Below, piece after piece: positions 1 through 7,723 of a stretch of DNA of 27,227 bases. The number at the start of each line of letters is the position of its first letter. The stretch's first letter is position 1. The notes under the pieces are model-generated. The model ran no database searches, was not told the origin of the DNA, and saw only the letters and a list, made by a program, of their open reading frames with translations. Position numbers and translations under genes: made by a program. The stretch is from Thermococcus sp. (GTDB lineage: Archaea; Methanobacteriota_B; Thermococci; Thermococcales; Thermococcaceae), in NCBI GenBank assembly GCA_027023165.1, contig JALVWX010000216.1:1-27227 (forward strand), in the 5' to 3' direction.

Positions 1-1978
1 GGTCAGCCCCTTCCATTCTTCCGCCTTCCTCGAGGTGCTCCAAATCCTCTTTCCAGCCGTAGCCGTTGTCAACCGCCCATTTCGCTCCATCGGCGAGAAC
101 ATCGTCTAATTGAGTCCAGTGGAGCCTCACACGGCCTTTGCTTCCAAGACCACTCGGCACGTTCTTGAAGAGAGTATCGACGAGCTCCTTAATTTTAGGC
201 CTTACCTCCTTCTCGGTGAGGTTCGTCCTGATGAGGCGGACGCCACAGTTGTGGACGACCACGCCGTTGGCTATGAAGTTGTGGGCCTCGTGGTAGACGC
301 CGATGTCGTAGAATCTGGTATAGCTTGGCCTGACCTTCTCAACTTTTACGACCCTCTCAGCAACGAAGCCACCCTCGTAGCCCCTCTCCTTGGCGAACTC
401 TTCAAACGTCGGGAAGGCCTTCGGAACCCTTGGCTCCCTGTAACCTTCGTAGATGCTCCTCTCGACGAAGCGTCTGTTTACAACGTCCTTAACGGCCTCA
501 TGGGCTTTCTTTACGCTTCCCGTTTTTTCATAGATTTCCCTTGCCTTTTTGATGGCCCTCCTGCGCTCCTCCCTAACGCGCTCTTTGAGCTTAAGGTAGG
601 CAGCCGCGATGAGGCCCTTGGCCTTCTTCTCGAGGTCGTACTCGTAGTTTATTCTCTCGACGAAGGTTCTGATGCTGTCCTCCCCCACTATCGAGAGCCT
701 GTAGGTTACGCCTTTCTTCGACTTGACCTCGTAGAGGGCCGTCTTTATGCCGAACTCCGCGAGGAGCTTCGCAATGTCATCCAAAAACTCGGCAAGGCTC
801 CCGGCAAGTTCCTCGCTCTTCGACTGCGTGAGGTTTATCGGGAGCGGTGTGTTGCCCTTGAACTCGACTATACTACCGTCCGCCGCGAAAAGTCCGGCTA
901 AGAAGTTTCTCTTGACCCAGAGGGGGGCTTTCATTATCCACTCCGGAACGCGATAGGCCTTCTCCGTTTTCTTGCCCCTCGGCATGCCGAGCTTTTCGAG
1001 GAACAGGGCAAAACTCCTCGATGTAACCCTAAGTTCAGCAGAAACGCTCTTTCCTTCGTAGTGTCCGCTCGTCGTTTCGATTCTGTAATCCCTCTCGCGG
1101 ACGTAGAGATTCGTGCTTATTCCGAGCCTTTCGAGGTCTTTCTTGAGTTCCCTCAGAGTTTCTTCCCCTCCATAGAACGATATTGTCAGCCGACCTGCCA
1201 TCTCGCCGAGATGTCCATCCCCAAAGGCGAAACCGAGAATCCTTGCTATTGTTCCAATTTTCGGGTCGTCCCAGCGGAGCGGAATCAGGTTTCTCTCGCG
1301 GAGGAAGCCCAGAACCTGTGGGTCCTCTCCCTCAAACGCTTCCTCATCGAGGATTACACCGTGTCTTTCTTCATATTCAACACCCTCAAAGGGATAAACT
1401 ATAACCCAATCGCCTTCCCTGATGTTGCCCATGTAGACGTAGCCTTCCGGAGTAAGAACTGGGTGGTCCTCGCTTCCCTCTATAACCCTTCCGCTCTCGG
1501 TGGTTATCCTAACGGCCAGCTCGTTTTTCTCCACTTCCCTCTCCGCAACGAAGGCAACTTTTGAGGAGTCGTTGTGGCCTTCATTGAGGTTATAAACCTT
1601 AACGCCCTGAAGCTTGAACTTCTCCGGCAGTTCCTCAACGTTGAGCCAGTATCCATGCTCCGTCAGGACTTTGGAGTTGGGAGCAAGGCAATTGATGTCA
1701 TATCCAACGCCTCCGGGGCTTATTACGCCCTCCTTCACATCAAAAGCCGCCACTCCTCCAATCGGGAAGCCGTAGCCCTGATGTCCATCCGGCATTACGA
1801 TGGAGTACTTGTAGATTCCCGGGAGCATCGCAACGTTTGCTGCCTGTTCCAGTGTCCTGTCCTGGCGCATCTTCTCTATGAGCTGATCGTCAGCGTAAAC
1901 CCTTCCCGGAACGCGCATTCTCTTATCGAACTTGGGGATCTCCCACCTTATCTTGTCAATCCTCTTCAGCGGAACCAT
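1..1978 (-). CDS. rtcB: RtcB RNA ligase, intein-containing, 3' end outside window
   Basis: RtcB is the GTP/Mn2+-dependent 3'-phosphate RNA ligase that joins tRNA exons and heals RNA. Read on the minus strand from ATG 1978, the frame stays open to the window edge. The N-extein (96 residues) starts [17 protein letters not shown] and contains [15 protein letters not shown] and [10 protein letters not shown], classic RtcB sequence. A 481-residue intein follows, then the C-extein resumes [19 protein letters not shown] and continues for 82 residues. The first intein Cys stands where RtcB has its metal-binding Cys97; splicing restores that Cys from the C-extein. The start is supported by a GGGGTGAG ribosome site just upstream. 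The minus-strand neighbours upstream are a PUA protein, an m5C methylase and archease; archease is the known activator of RtcB. The long plus-strand open frames over this gene are antisense shadows. The family call is very secure. Confidence 0.96.
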   Translation of the reverse strand, partial: MVPLKRIDKIRWEIPKFDKRMRVPGRVYADDQLIEKMRQDRTLEQAANVAMLPGIYKYSIVMPDGHQGYGFPIGGVAAFDVKEGVISPGGVGYDINCLAPNSKVLTEHGYWLNVEELPEKFKLQGVKVYNLNEGHNDSSKVAFVAEREVEKNELAVRITTESGRVIEGSEDHPVLTPEGYVYMGNIREGDWVIVYPFEGVEYEERHGVILDEEAFEGEDPQVLGFLRERNLIPLRWDDPKIGTIARILGFAFGDGHLGEMAGRLTISFYGGEETLRELKKDLERLGISTNLYVRERDYRIETTSGHYEGKSVSAELRVTSRSFALFLEKLGMPRGKKTEKAYRVPEWIMKAPLWVKRNFLAGLFAADGSIVEFKGNTPLPINLTQSKSEELAGSLAEFLDDIAKLLAEFGIKTALYEVKSKKGVTYRLSIVGEDSIRTFVERINYEYDLEKKAKGLIAAAYLKLKERVREERRRAIKKAREIYEKTGSVKKAHEAVKDVVNRRFVERSIYEGYREPRVPKAFPTFEEFAKERGYEGGFVAERVVKVEKVRPSYTRFYDIGVYHEAHNFIANGVVVHNCGVRLIRTNLTEKEVRPKIKELVDTLFKNVPSGLGSKGRVRLHWTQLDDVLADGAKWAVDNGYGWKEDLEHLEEGGRMEGAD
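248..1690 (-). other. RtcB intein with LAGLIDADG homing endonuclease (481 aa)
   Basis: This in-frame protein-splicing element begins with Cys1 ([15 protein letters not shown]) and ends ...[11 protein letters not shown], followed by the extein Cys: the canonical Cys1 / His-Asn / Cys+1 chemistry. Block B is visible near [13 protein letters not shown]. Two dodecapeptide motifs of a DOD homing endonuclease are present, ILGFAFGDG at intein residues 151-159 and [10 protein letters not shown] at 263-272, each with its acidic residue. The frame is intact from end to end, so both splicing and homing activity could be functional. It lies exactly before the conserved metal-binding Cys of RtcB, a typical high-conservation intein site; RtcB inteins are known in Pyrococcus and Thermococcus. 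Splicing itself is inferred. Confidence 0.95.
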
Positions 1979-2002
1979 CCTCTCACCCCACCTTAGGTCG
2001 CC

Positions 2003-2024
2003 CTAAATTTATTTTAACCTTTCG
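2003..2024 (-). promoter_or_regulatory. Probable rtcB promoter (BRE/TATA)
   Basis: The minus strand reads CGAAAGGTTAAAATAAATTT, a purine-rich BRE followed by an A/T box whose centre is about 32 nt upstream of the rtcB ATG. It lies in the 65-nt gap after the PUA-like gene, so rtcB probably has its own start and a very short leader. Confidence 0.5.
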
Positions 2025-2043
2025 AGGAGCAGCTCCGGGCACT

Positions 2044-2520
2044 CTACAGATCGAGCCTCAGCCGCCTGTCCCCCGGCACGTAGTTTATCAGCTTTCCCTC
2101 CTTGGCCTTCGCCGAGCCGAGGAAGTAGGAGCGCCACTTGACTATCACCCAGCCGTGGAGTTCTTTATCCCCAATCTCAACGCTCTCGCCGGCTAAGTAG
2201 CGCCTCGCCCTCCCGTCGTCCAGCTCCACCACGTTCTTCGTCGCCCTTGGCCCCACGAGGAAGCTCCCCTCGATGCTTAGCCTTATCCCGTCGCTCTCAA
2301 TCCTCGCGAAATAAACCCCCTGTCTGTCCGGCCCCTTAACCTCGAGGGAGCACGGCCTCCACGCGTAGACCTTGTGGTACCTCCCCCGTATCTCGTAGAC
2401 CAGGTCGGGTGCGCAGCCGTAGGTTTCAATGAGGAGCTTTTTCACAAGCTCGGTATCGTCCGTCCTTCCCACCGCTTCCCTCGGATTGATGACCCCGTTT
2501 TCCTTGCCCTCCCCGCTCAT
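2044..2520 (-). CDS. Free-standing PUA-like RNA-binding domain of RsmF/NOL1-NOP2-Sun methylases
   Basis: This 158-residue protein has no methylase motifs. Its second half resembles the PUA-like C-terminal domain of RsmF-type rRNA m5C methylases: SFLVGPRATKNVVELDDGRA, then HGWVIVKWRSYFLGSAKAKE and KLINYVPGDRRLRL, where RsmF-type tails have HGWV...W...LGWGK...KNHYPKGLRL. Its ATG overlaps the stop of the upstream methylase gene by 4 nt (ATGA), so the two are translationally coupled. I infer that it supplies the substrate-binding module of that methylase in trans, or acts in another RNA-modification step. The family assignment is by recognisable motif only. Confidence 0.72.
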   Translation of the reverse strand: MSGEGKENGVINPREAVGRTDDTELVKKLLIETYGCAPDLVYEIRGRYHKVYAWRPCSLEVKGPDRQGVYFARIESDGIRLSIEGSFLVGPRATKNVVELDDGRARRYLAGESVEIGDKELHGWVIVKWRSYFLGSAKAKEGKLINYVPGDRRLRLDL

Positions 2521-3452
2521 TCGCCTCCCTCCGGCTTGAGTATCTTCGCTATGAAGAACGCCTCAGTATCGTTGTCATTTGGGTGTATGCGCAAAGCCTT
2601 CTTCAGCTCGGGCGAGTACTCCCTGCCCTCCCACTCCAGAACAGGTTCGCTCGTCCTCACGGGCAGGTCGATCTCCTCGAGCCTCGCGTCGGTCTTCCTG
2701 AGCAGGTAGTCAACCACCTCCTCGTTCTCTACTGGGTCTATCGTGCAGGTGGAGTAGACGAGAGTCCCGCCGGGCTTTAGGGCGTCGTAGGCAGCCTTTA
2801 TGAGCCTCTTCTGGATGTTCATGTATTTGATAACGCCCCTCAGGCGCCACTCTTCCAGGAACCTCCACTTCTTCCTTATCATCCCTACCGAGGAGCACGG
2901 AGCATCGAGGAGTATTCTGTCAAAGGTATTCTCGAAGCGAGCGAAGTAGGCCCCGTCCTTCGTGGTGACGCGCGCTATCAGAACCCCCATCCTGTTGAGG
3001 TTTGCGATGAGGACGTTAGCCCTGCTCAGCTTGGGGTCGTTCGCTATGATGCACCCCTCGTTCTCCATGTACTGCGCTATCTGACCGGTCTTTGAGCCGG
3101 GCGCGGCTGCCATGTCGAGCACAAGTTCGCCCGGTCTGGGGTCGAGTACAACCGGGGGGATCATTGAACTCGCTTCCTGGCCGAATATCAACCCCAAACC
3201 GTGCTCCGGAACCTTCGCGAGGTTGTCAACGTTGATGAAGAAGCCCTCGCGGACCCAGGGGATGGGTTTAAGCTCGAACTCCTCACTAAGACGCTCAAGG
3301 ACGACCTCGAGCGGCGCCTTCAGCGTGTTCACCCTTATGCTCTGCCTGAGCGGCTTCACTATGAACTCCCAGAACTCGTCCGTGTCTTCGAGCTTCGAAT
3401 AGCGCTCGTAAAAAGCGGGGTTTGCCTCCCTGATCCTGTCCCTCGCGCTCAT
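2517..3452 (-). CDS. trm4: tRNA/rRNA cytosine-C5 methyltransferase (aTrm4-like, NOL1/NOP2/Sun)
   Basis: This is an S-adenosylmethionine-dependent RNA m5C methylase of 311 residues. Motif I (DMAAAPGSKT, about 113-122) binds AdoMet, motif IV is LDAPCSSVG (Cys186) and motif VI is YSTCTIDPVENEE with the catalytic Cys236; both RCMT cysteines are present. The N-terminal part (FWEFIVKPLRQSIRVNTLK) matches the pre-methylase region of archaeal NSUN enzymes. A GGTGG ribosome site precedes the ATG. It lies 9 nt downstream of archease. In Pyrococcus abyssi the homologous pair forms one operon, and archease improves the specificity and solubility of the tRNA m5C methylase; the same arrangement here supports a tRNA substrate. 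rRNA cannot be excluded from sequence alone. Confidence 0.92.
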   Translation of the reverse strand: MSARDRIREANPAFYERYSKLEDTDEFWEFIVKPLRQSIRVNTLKAPLEVVLERLSEEFELKPIPWVREGFFINVDNLAKVPEHGLGLIFGQEASSMIPPVVLDPRPGELVLDMAAAPGSKTGQIAQYMENEGCIIANDPKLSRANVLIANLNRMGVLIARVTTKDGAYFARFENTFDRILLDAPCSSVGMIRKKWRFLEEWRLRGVIKYMNIQKRLIKAAYDALKPGGTLVYSTCTIDPVENEEVVDYLLRKTDARLEEIDLPVRTSEPVLEWEGREYSPELKKALRIHPNDNDTEAFFIAKILKPEGGE

Positions 3453-3461
3453 GAGACCACC

Positions 3462-3890
3462 TCATATGTCCGGAACCAGCTGCGCCATCCATCTCCCGTC
3501 CGGCAACTGCTTTATCTCCATCTCGTGGTAGGTTATCGCCTTCACTTCCTCCTTCGGCTCGTGCTTCTCGTAGTCAAGCGGCTCACCGCAGGCCTTAGCC
3601 TTGAGTTTGTACCCATTCTCTGTCTTCTCTATCTCGACCTTTACGTCCCCAAATACAAGCCCCTCCACCTCGTGGAGCACCAGAAGCTCTTCCAGGAAGT
3701 TATACAGGAGGGCCATTAAATCCTCCCCCCCAGTCTCAACCTCGCGGCACTCCCTCGGCTCGACCTTCCTCACATCCACCATGACGTCGAAGAGGGCCAG
3801 TGCAACCGCCTCGAAGGCCTCCTTAAGCGTTGAGCCGTATCCGCGGATGCCTATGTCGGCAGTGTGCTCGTAGTGCTCCCATTCCCTCAT
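3462..3890 (-). CDS. Archease
   Basis: Archease is a small metal-binding chaperone/cofactor. It lets RtcB turn over many times by promoting its guanylylation and modulates the neighbouring m5C methylase. The N-terminus [19 protein letters not shown] is diagnostic, and [21 protein letters not shown] and [20 protein letters not shown] segments follow; the C-terminus is [23 protein letters not shown] longer reading from TTG 3905 is possible, but GGAGGTGA sits 5 nt before ATG 3890, which I take as the start (142 residues). The start lies 1 nt after the vapC stop, and the methylase begins 9 nt after its own stop. Confidence 0.95.
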   Translation of the reverse strand: MREWEHYEHTADIGIRGYGSTLKEAFEAVALALFDVMVDVRKVEPRECREVETGGEDLMALLYNFLEELLVLHEVEGLVFGDVKVEIEKTENGYKLKAKACGEPLDYEKHEPKEEVKAITYHEMEIKQLPDGRWMAQLVPDI

Positions 3891-3891
3891 C

Positions 3892-4353
3892 TCACTCACC
3901 TCCAAGGAGTAGTGAGTTTAGACCTTCCCCGATCGCTGCTCGATGGAGCCTCTTGTCGGCAGTATAGAAGCTCTCCACCCCTACGTACTTTGCCGAGACT
4001 ATCTGAAGGGCATCGGCTTGGTACAAGTTGTATCTCTCGATCAGCTTCCAGGCATCTGCAAGGATCAGGGAGTGAACCGGGACGACTTCCAAGACGCCCA
4101 GCCTCGTGAACCGCTTTACCTCGGCCAAGAATCCCTTTTTCAGGAAGTCGAACTCATCTCTGCTGAGTTGTCCCCGTCTCAGCCTTTTATCGAGTGTGCC
4201 AATCACCTCTCCGATGTTCCAGAAGCTGAAGGCCAGCTTCACCTCCCCTCTGTAGGCGTCCCTAAAGAGATTCTTCACGACATCGCTGCCCTCTTCGTCC
4301 AGGTATCTCTTCAGAATTGCACTAGTATCCAAATAAACGCTTCTCCCTGTCAT
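3892..4353 (-). CDS. vapC: PIN-domain ribonuclease toxin, VapC family
   Basis: This 153-residue PIN protein is a probable Mg2+-dependent ribonuclease. The four acidic positions are visible: D9 in [13 protein letters not shown]49 in [10 protein letters not shown]114 in [12 protein letters not shown] and D133 in FYTADKRL. The ATG is preceded by GGGAGATGAGGG and overlaps the end of vapB by 32 nt, the usual antitoxin-toxin coupling. Downstream, its stop and the archease ATG are separated by one base, so toxin and archease should share a transcript. The VapC role is inferred from family and pairing; the RNA target cannot be read from sequence. Confidence 0.9.
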   Translation of the reverse strand: MTGRSVYLDTSAILKRYLDEEGSDVVKNLFRDAYRGEVKLAFSFWNIGEVIGTLDKRLRRGQLSRDEFDFLKKGFLAEVKRFTRLGVLEVVPVHSLILADAWKLIERYNLYQADALQIVSAKYVGVESFYTADKRLHRAAIGEGLNSLLLGGE

Positions 4354-4582
4354 CCCTCATCTCCCTCACGAGCCTCTCACTGCTCTCGCCTTCGACCTTC
4401 AGGGGTTCAAACCACAGGGGCACCTCAGAGTCGTCGACGTCCCTCAAAACCTCGTTTATGAGGTAGTTCATCAGCGCCTCCTCGAGGAGCTTGCTGACCT
4501 CGCTCTTCTCCCGCTGGGCCAGCTCTTTAAACTCCTTCCACAACTCTTCATCCAAATAAACGCTGGTCTTCACCTTCCCCAT
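4322..4582 (-). CDS. vapB: Ribbon-helix-helix antitoxin, VapB family
   Basis: An 86-residue protein with an N-terminal ribbon-helix-helix DNA-binding fold: strand KTSVYLDEELW (about 5-15), then helices WKEFKELAQREKS and VSKLLEEALMNYLINEVL. The charged, extended tail ([19 protein letters not shown]) is the expected toxin-wrapping region. It is the first gene of the vapBC-archease-trm4-PUA unit, and a two-copy TACC-N6-GGTA array lies between its ATG and TATA box, suggesting autorepression. Confidence 0.87.
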   Translation of the reverse strand: MGKVKTSVYLDEELWKEFKELAQREKSEVSKLLEEALMNYLINEVLRDVDDSEVPLWFEPLKVEGESSERLVREMRDDREKRLFGY

Positions 4583-4584
4583 TG

Positions 4585-4614
4585 TACCACCATCGGTAAT
4601 TACCTACATTGGTA
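4585..4614. promoter_or_regulatory. Tandem inverted-repeat operator candidate for VapB
   Basis: TACC and GGTA half-sites occur at 4585-4588, 4595-4598, 4601-4604 and 4611-4614. This gives two TACC-N6-GGTA palindromes repeated with a 16-bp period; the inner pair forms the perfect palindrome GGTAATTACC. The array fills the space between the vapB ATG (4582) and the TATA sequence (4611-4620), where a bound repressor would block initiation. Such spaced repeats suit cooperative ribbon-helix-helix dimers. The pattern is directly seen; the binding protein is inferred. Confidence 0.6.
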
Positions 4615-4621
4615 TATAAAC
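4610..4621. promoter_or_regulatory. Shared divergent TATA region, vapB (-) and panB (+)
   Basis: GGTATATAAACC reads as a TATA box on both strands. Its centre is about 33 nt from the vapB ATG and about 57 nt from the panB ATG. It could serve either gene or both, so VapB binding at the adjacent repeats might affect panB as well. This is the only strong TATA sequence in the divergent gap. Confidence 0.55.
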
Positions 4622-4671
4622 CCATCGAAACCGTTAATTAGACCGCCGTCTAAATGGTTAGAGGTGATGAC

Positions 4672-5526
4672 ATGAGGGAGATAACGCCGGGGCGGATAAT
4701 CGAGATGAAGGGAAAGGAAAAGATAGCTATGGTAACCGCTTACGATTACCCCTCCGCGCTCATAGCGGACAAGGCCGGGATGGACATAATCTTCATCGGA
4801 GATTCCCTCGGTATGGTGGTCTACGGCGAGCCGAACACTCTGAACGTCTCGATGGAGCAGATGGTCTTCCACACGAAGGCCGTTGCAAAGGCCGTAAAGC
4901 GCGCGCTCGTCCTAGCGGACATGCCCTTCGGAAGCTACGAGATAGACACCGATGAGGGCCTCAGGAACGCAGCCCGGCTGATCCAGGCAGGGGCGGACGC
5001 GGTGAAGATTGAAGGCGGCCACGACCACAGAAAGCTCGTGAGAAAGCTGGTCAGGATGGGCATCCCGGTGATGGGGCACACGGGCCTAACGCCGCAGCGC
5101 TATTTGAGGCTCGGCGGCTACAGATTGATGGGCGAGACCGAGGATGAGATTGAGGAGATACTCCGCGACGCAAGGGCACTCGAAAAGGCAGGAGCGTTTG
5201 CCGTTGTTTTAGAGTTCACCCTCGCGGATGTGGCAAAGCTCGTAACGGAGGAAATCTCAATTCCCACCATAGGAATCGGCTCCGGGCCGTGGGTCGACGG
5301 CCAGGTTCTCGTCTGGCACGACCTCCTCGGAATCTACGAGGACGTTCCACCCTTCGTCAAGAAGTACGCGGACATAGGGGGAATGATAAGGCTGGCGCTT
5401 GAGAACTACCGTGAGGAGGTCAAGGCCGGGAGCTTCCCCGCGAAGGAGCACTACTGGGAGTTTCTTGACAAGGACGACTTCAGGAAGAAGGCCCAAAAAG
5501 CCCTCGAGAGGCTGGAGGAAGAGTGA
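4672..5526 (+). CDS. panB: 3-methyl-2-oxobutanoate hydroxymethyltransferase (ketopantoate synthesis)
   Basis: PanB transfers a hydroxymethyl group from methylene-tetrahydrofolate to 2-oxoisovalerate, giving ketopantoate for CoA biosynthesis. The family signature is complete: [78 protein letters not shown], and [18 protein letters not shown] followed by [19 protein letters not shown] reading from ATG 4654 is open, but GAGGTGAT at 4661-4668 sits right before ATG 4672, which I choose (284 residues). Its stop abuts the next gene's ATG, so the two are co-transcribed. Confidence 0.95.
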   Translation: MREITPGRIIEMKGKEKIAMVTAYDYPSALIADKAGMDIIFIGDSLGMVVYGEPNTLNVSMEQMVFHTKAVAKAVKRALVLADMPFGSYEIDTDEGLRNAARLIQAGADAVKIEGGHDHRKLVRKLVRMGIPVMGHTGLTPQRYLRLGGYRLMGETEDEIEEILRDARALEKAGAFAVVLEFTLADVAKLVTEEISIPTIGIGSGPWVDGQVLVWHDLLGIYEDVPPFVKKYADIGGMIRLALENYREEVKAGSFPAKEHYWEFLDKDDFRKKAQKALERLEEE

Positions 5527-6192
5527 ATGCTGAAGGGAAAGAGGATCAGCGTTATCATTCCCGCTTACAACGAGGCAGAACGTCTGCCGAGGGTACTTGG
5601 GAGGATCCCGGATTTCGTCGATGAAGTCATAGTAGTTGACGATGGCTCCACGGACGGGACTTATGAAGCCGTGAGGGCCTTTGCGGAGAAAAACTCCAGG
5701 ATAAAGGCCATCAAGCTGGAGAAGAACTGCGGCAAGGGATGTGCGATGCGGGAAGGCATGAGGAACTCAAGCGGCGACGTGGTGGTCTTCATGGACGCCG
5801 ACGGCCAGCACAGTCCGGAGGACATCATCAAGCTCGTCGAGCCGATAGTCAGAGGGGAGGCGGACATGGTAATAGGTGCACGGAAGGGCGATTTAAAGGC
5901 CCGCCCGCTTCACAGGCGGTTGAGCAACATTATCACGACGAAGCTCATACGACTCAAGCTCAGAACGTACGTTTACGACACCCAGAGCGGCTTTCGGGCC
6001 TTCAGGCGGGAGTTTCTTCCGGAGATAGAGAGCGACCGCTACGAGGTGGAAACGGAGATGCTCTTCAAAACTGCGAAGATGGGAGCGAGGATAAAGGAAG
6101 TGCCCGTCGAACTCATATACGACCCCTCAAGGGAGGGACGCTTTGGAATCAGAGATGTTTTCAGGTTTCTTCGCACCTACATTAAGTTCTGA
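5527..6192 (+). CDS. GT2 glycosyltransferase, DPM1/DPG synthase-like
   Basis: A family-2 glycosyltransferase of 221 residues with no membrane segment, like the short soluble DPM1 form. It probably moves a sugar from a nucleotide donor to a dolichyl-phosphate lipid on the cytoplasmic face. The GT-A motifs are clear: ISVIIPAYNEAERLPRVL, VIVVDDGSTDGT, LEKNCGKGCAMREGM and VVFMDADGQHSPEDI (metal-binding DxD). The stretch YDTQSGFRAFRREFLPEI is typical of dolichol-phosphate mannose/glucose synthases. Donor and acceptor cannot be told from sequence. The ATG abuts the panB stop without a gap; no functional link with CoA synthesis is evident. Confidence 0.87.
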   Translation: MLKGKRISVIIPAYNEAERLPRVLGRIPDFVDEVIVVDDGSTDGTYEAVRAFAEKNSRIKAIKLEKNCGKGCAMREGMRNSSGDVVVFMDADGQHSPEDIIKLVEPIVRGEADMVIGARKGDLKARPLHRRLSNIITTKLIRLKLRTYVYDTQSGFRAFRREFLPEIESDRYEVETEMLFKTAKMGARIKEVPVELIYDPSREGRFGIRDVFRFLRTYIKF

Positions 6193-7023
6193 CTTCGCTT
6201 TTCTCCCTCGTAGCCCCCAGCGTGCCTGCGGTTATCAGGAGAAGCCGACGAGGTCGGCCGGGGTTAAAGCACCCCCTGTGAGAAGAGCCGCCGCCATGGC
6301 GATCGCCGGGGCCGGTGTTATTATGGCGGTCGCCTTTGAGAGGTTTATGCGCTTTATAGCGGCGTACCAGATGAGCGGCCTACGGCGATTATAACCCCTT
6401 CAAGAACAGCCAGTGGCGTGAACTCCATGCCCTTAAGCAATGCGAAGGGGAGGAGGAAGAGAAAGCCAGAGGCGTTTCTTATGGTCGATATTACCACGGG
6501 AGAATAGGGAAGCCCCTTGGCGATTACATGGGGAACCTGCCAGAACAGGGGGACGAGGAGAAGCAGCAGGTCGCCGGCATGGGGTGAGAGACCTTTTCTA
6601 GGAACGATGACTGAGAGTACCCCCAAGAAGGATGAGCGTTGAGCATGCCGCGAGGCGGGTGGTTATGCGCTCCCTTAGGAAAACCCACGAGAGAAGGAAT
6701 GACCAGAGAACCTCGCTTCTCGTGAGAACGGCCGCGTTCACGGGAGTGCTTAGCTTTGTTCCAGCAGCGTACGCAAGGTAAGCTAGGGTGGTTCCAAAGA
6801 GGCCGACGAGTGAGGCCTTTCCAAGCTTTGCGGGGGTTAGTGGCACGTTGTTCTTTCTCCAATCAAACGCCGCAAAAGGCGCGAGCAGGACGGAAGTAAA
6901 GAGTGCCGAGAGGGTCGCAAAGCTAACTGGGTCAGTGGGGTTAGATTCTATCAGGAGGGGTTCGACACCGTAGACAAAAAGTCCACCAACTGCCAGCAAC
7001 GTTCCGAGGGATTCACTCCGCAC
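6182..7023 (-). pseudogene. EamA/DMT-family transporter, broken by about three frameshifts
   Basis: Conceptual joining of three frames gives an about 280-residue, roughly ten-helix drug/metabolite transporter: LLAVGGLFVYGVEPLLI... and LSTPVNAAVLTRSEVLWSFL in the first frame, VPRKGLSPHAGDLLLLLVPL in the second, LIWYAAIKRINLSKATAII with PAPAIAMAAALLTGG in the third, and LITAGTLGATREKSE in the last piece. The breaks fall near 6620 (a G5 run on the coding strand), about 6375 and about 6240. No single frame covers both EamA repeats. The likely start is GTG 7023 (RSESLGTLLAVGG); an AT-rich promoter-like stretch lies at about 7068-7086. The tail overlaps the convergent glycosyltransferase by 11 bp. 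An IS607 element sits just upstream. Either decay or sequence error explains the breaks. Confidence 0.8.
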
Positions 7024-7114
7024 AAAGGTTGTTGTGGAAAGGGCTGTTTCATAGATGATTAAAAGCGTAAAGTTTAAGTATTTTTGCTTCATGACCCCTT
7101 TTGGTGTGGGTTGA

Positions 7115-7723
7115 ATGAGGCTTTATCGGACTGGAAAAGCATCACAACTCTTGGGCATCAGCAAACCAACGCTCCTCAGAAAAATCAAAAACGGCGAGAT
7201 TAAAGCATACAAAGTCGGCAGGGAATACCGCATTCCAGAAAGCGAAATAAAGAGACTTCTCGAAGGCAAAACCCTCGATAAAGTCGTTATTTACGCCAGA
7301 GTCTCCAGCAGAGACCAAAAAGAAGACCTTGAGAGGCAGGTGGAATACCTTAAGAACTACTGCTCCTCCAAAGGTTATCAGGTTACTAAAATCCTCACCG
7401 ACATTTCTTCCAGCCTGAACGAGAACAGGAGGAGCTTAAAACAGCTCTTCAAACTCGTAGAGAGCGGAGAAGTTGGAAAAGTCGTGATAACTTACAGGGA
7501 CAGGCTCACCCGCTTCGGCTTCAAATACCTCGAACAATACTTCAACTCTCACGGCGTTGAAATTGAAGTCATCTTTGACGACGAGAATAAAACTCCAGAG
7601 AAGGAGCTGGTCGAAGACCTTTTGGCCATTGTAACTTCCTTCGCTGGAAAGCTTTATGGCATGCGTTCTCACAAGAAAAAACGCCTCGTTGAGGCGGTAA
7701 AGAATGTCCTCCGAGACGATTAA
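7115..7723 (+). CDS. tnpA: IS607 serine recombinase/transposase TnpA
   Basis: A 202-residue transposase. Residues 1-45 form a MerR-like winged helix (GKASQLLGISKPTLLRKIKN ... GREYRIPESEI), placed before the catalytic domain as in IS607. The serine-recombinase core follows: VVIYARVSSRDQKEDLERQ with nucleophile Ser64, and VVITYRDRLTRFG with conserved arginines. It would catalyse concerted strand exchange through a 5'-phosphoserine intermediate. The last 20 nt overlap the start of tnpB. Confidence 0.94.
   Translation: MRLYRTGKASQLLGISKPTLLRKIKNGEIKAYKVGREYRIPESEIKRLLEGKTLDKVVIYARVSSRDQKEDLERQVEYLKNYCSSKGYQVTKILTDISSSLNENRRSLKQLFKLVESGEVGKVVITYRDRLTRFGFKYLEQYFNSHGVEIEVIFDDENKTPEKELVEDLLAIVTSFAGKLYGMRSHKKKRLVEAVKNVLRDD

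Noticed and set aside
110..1996. Long plus-strand open frames over the first 2 kb
   Set aside because: They are antisense to a continuous minus-strand RtcB-intein frame with unmistakable motifs.
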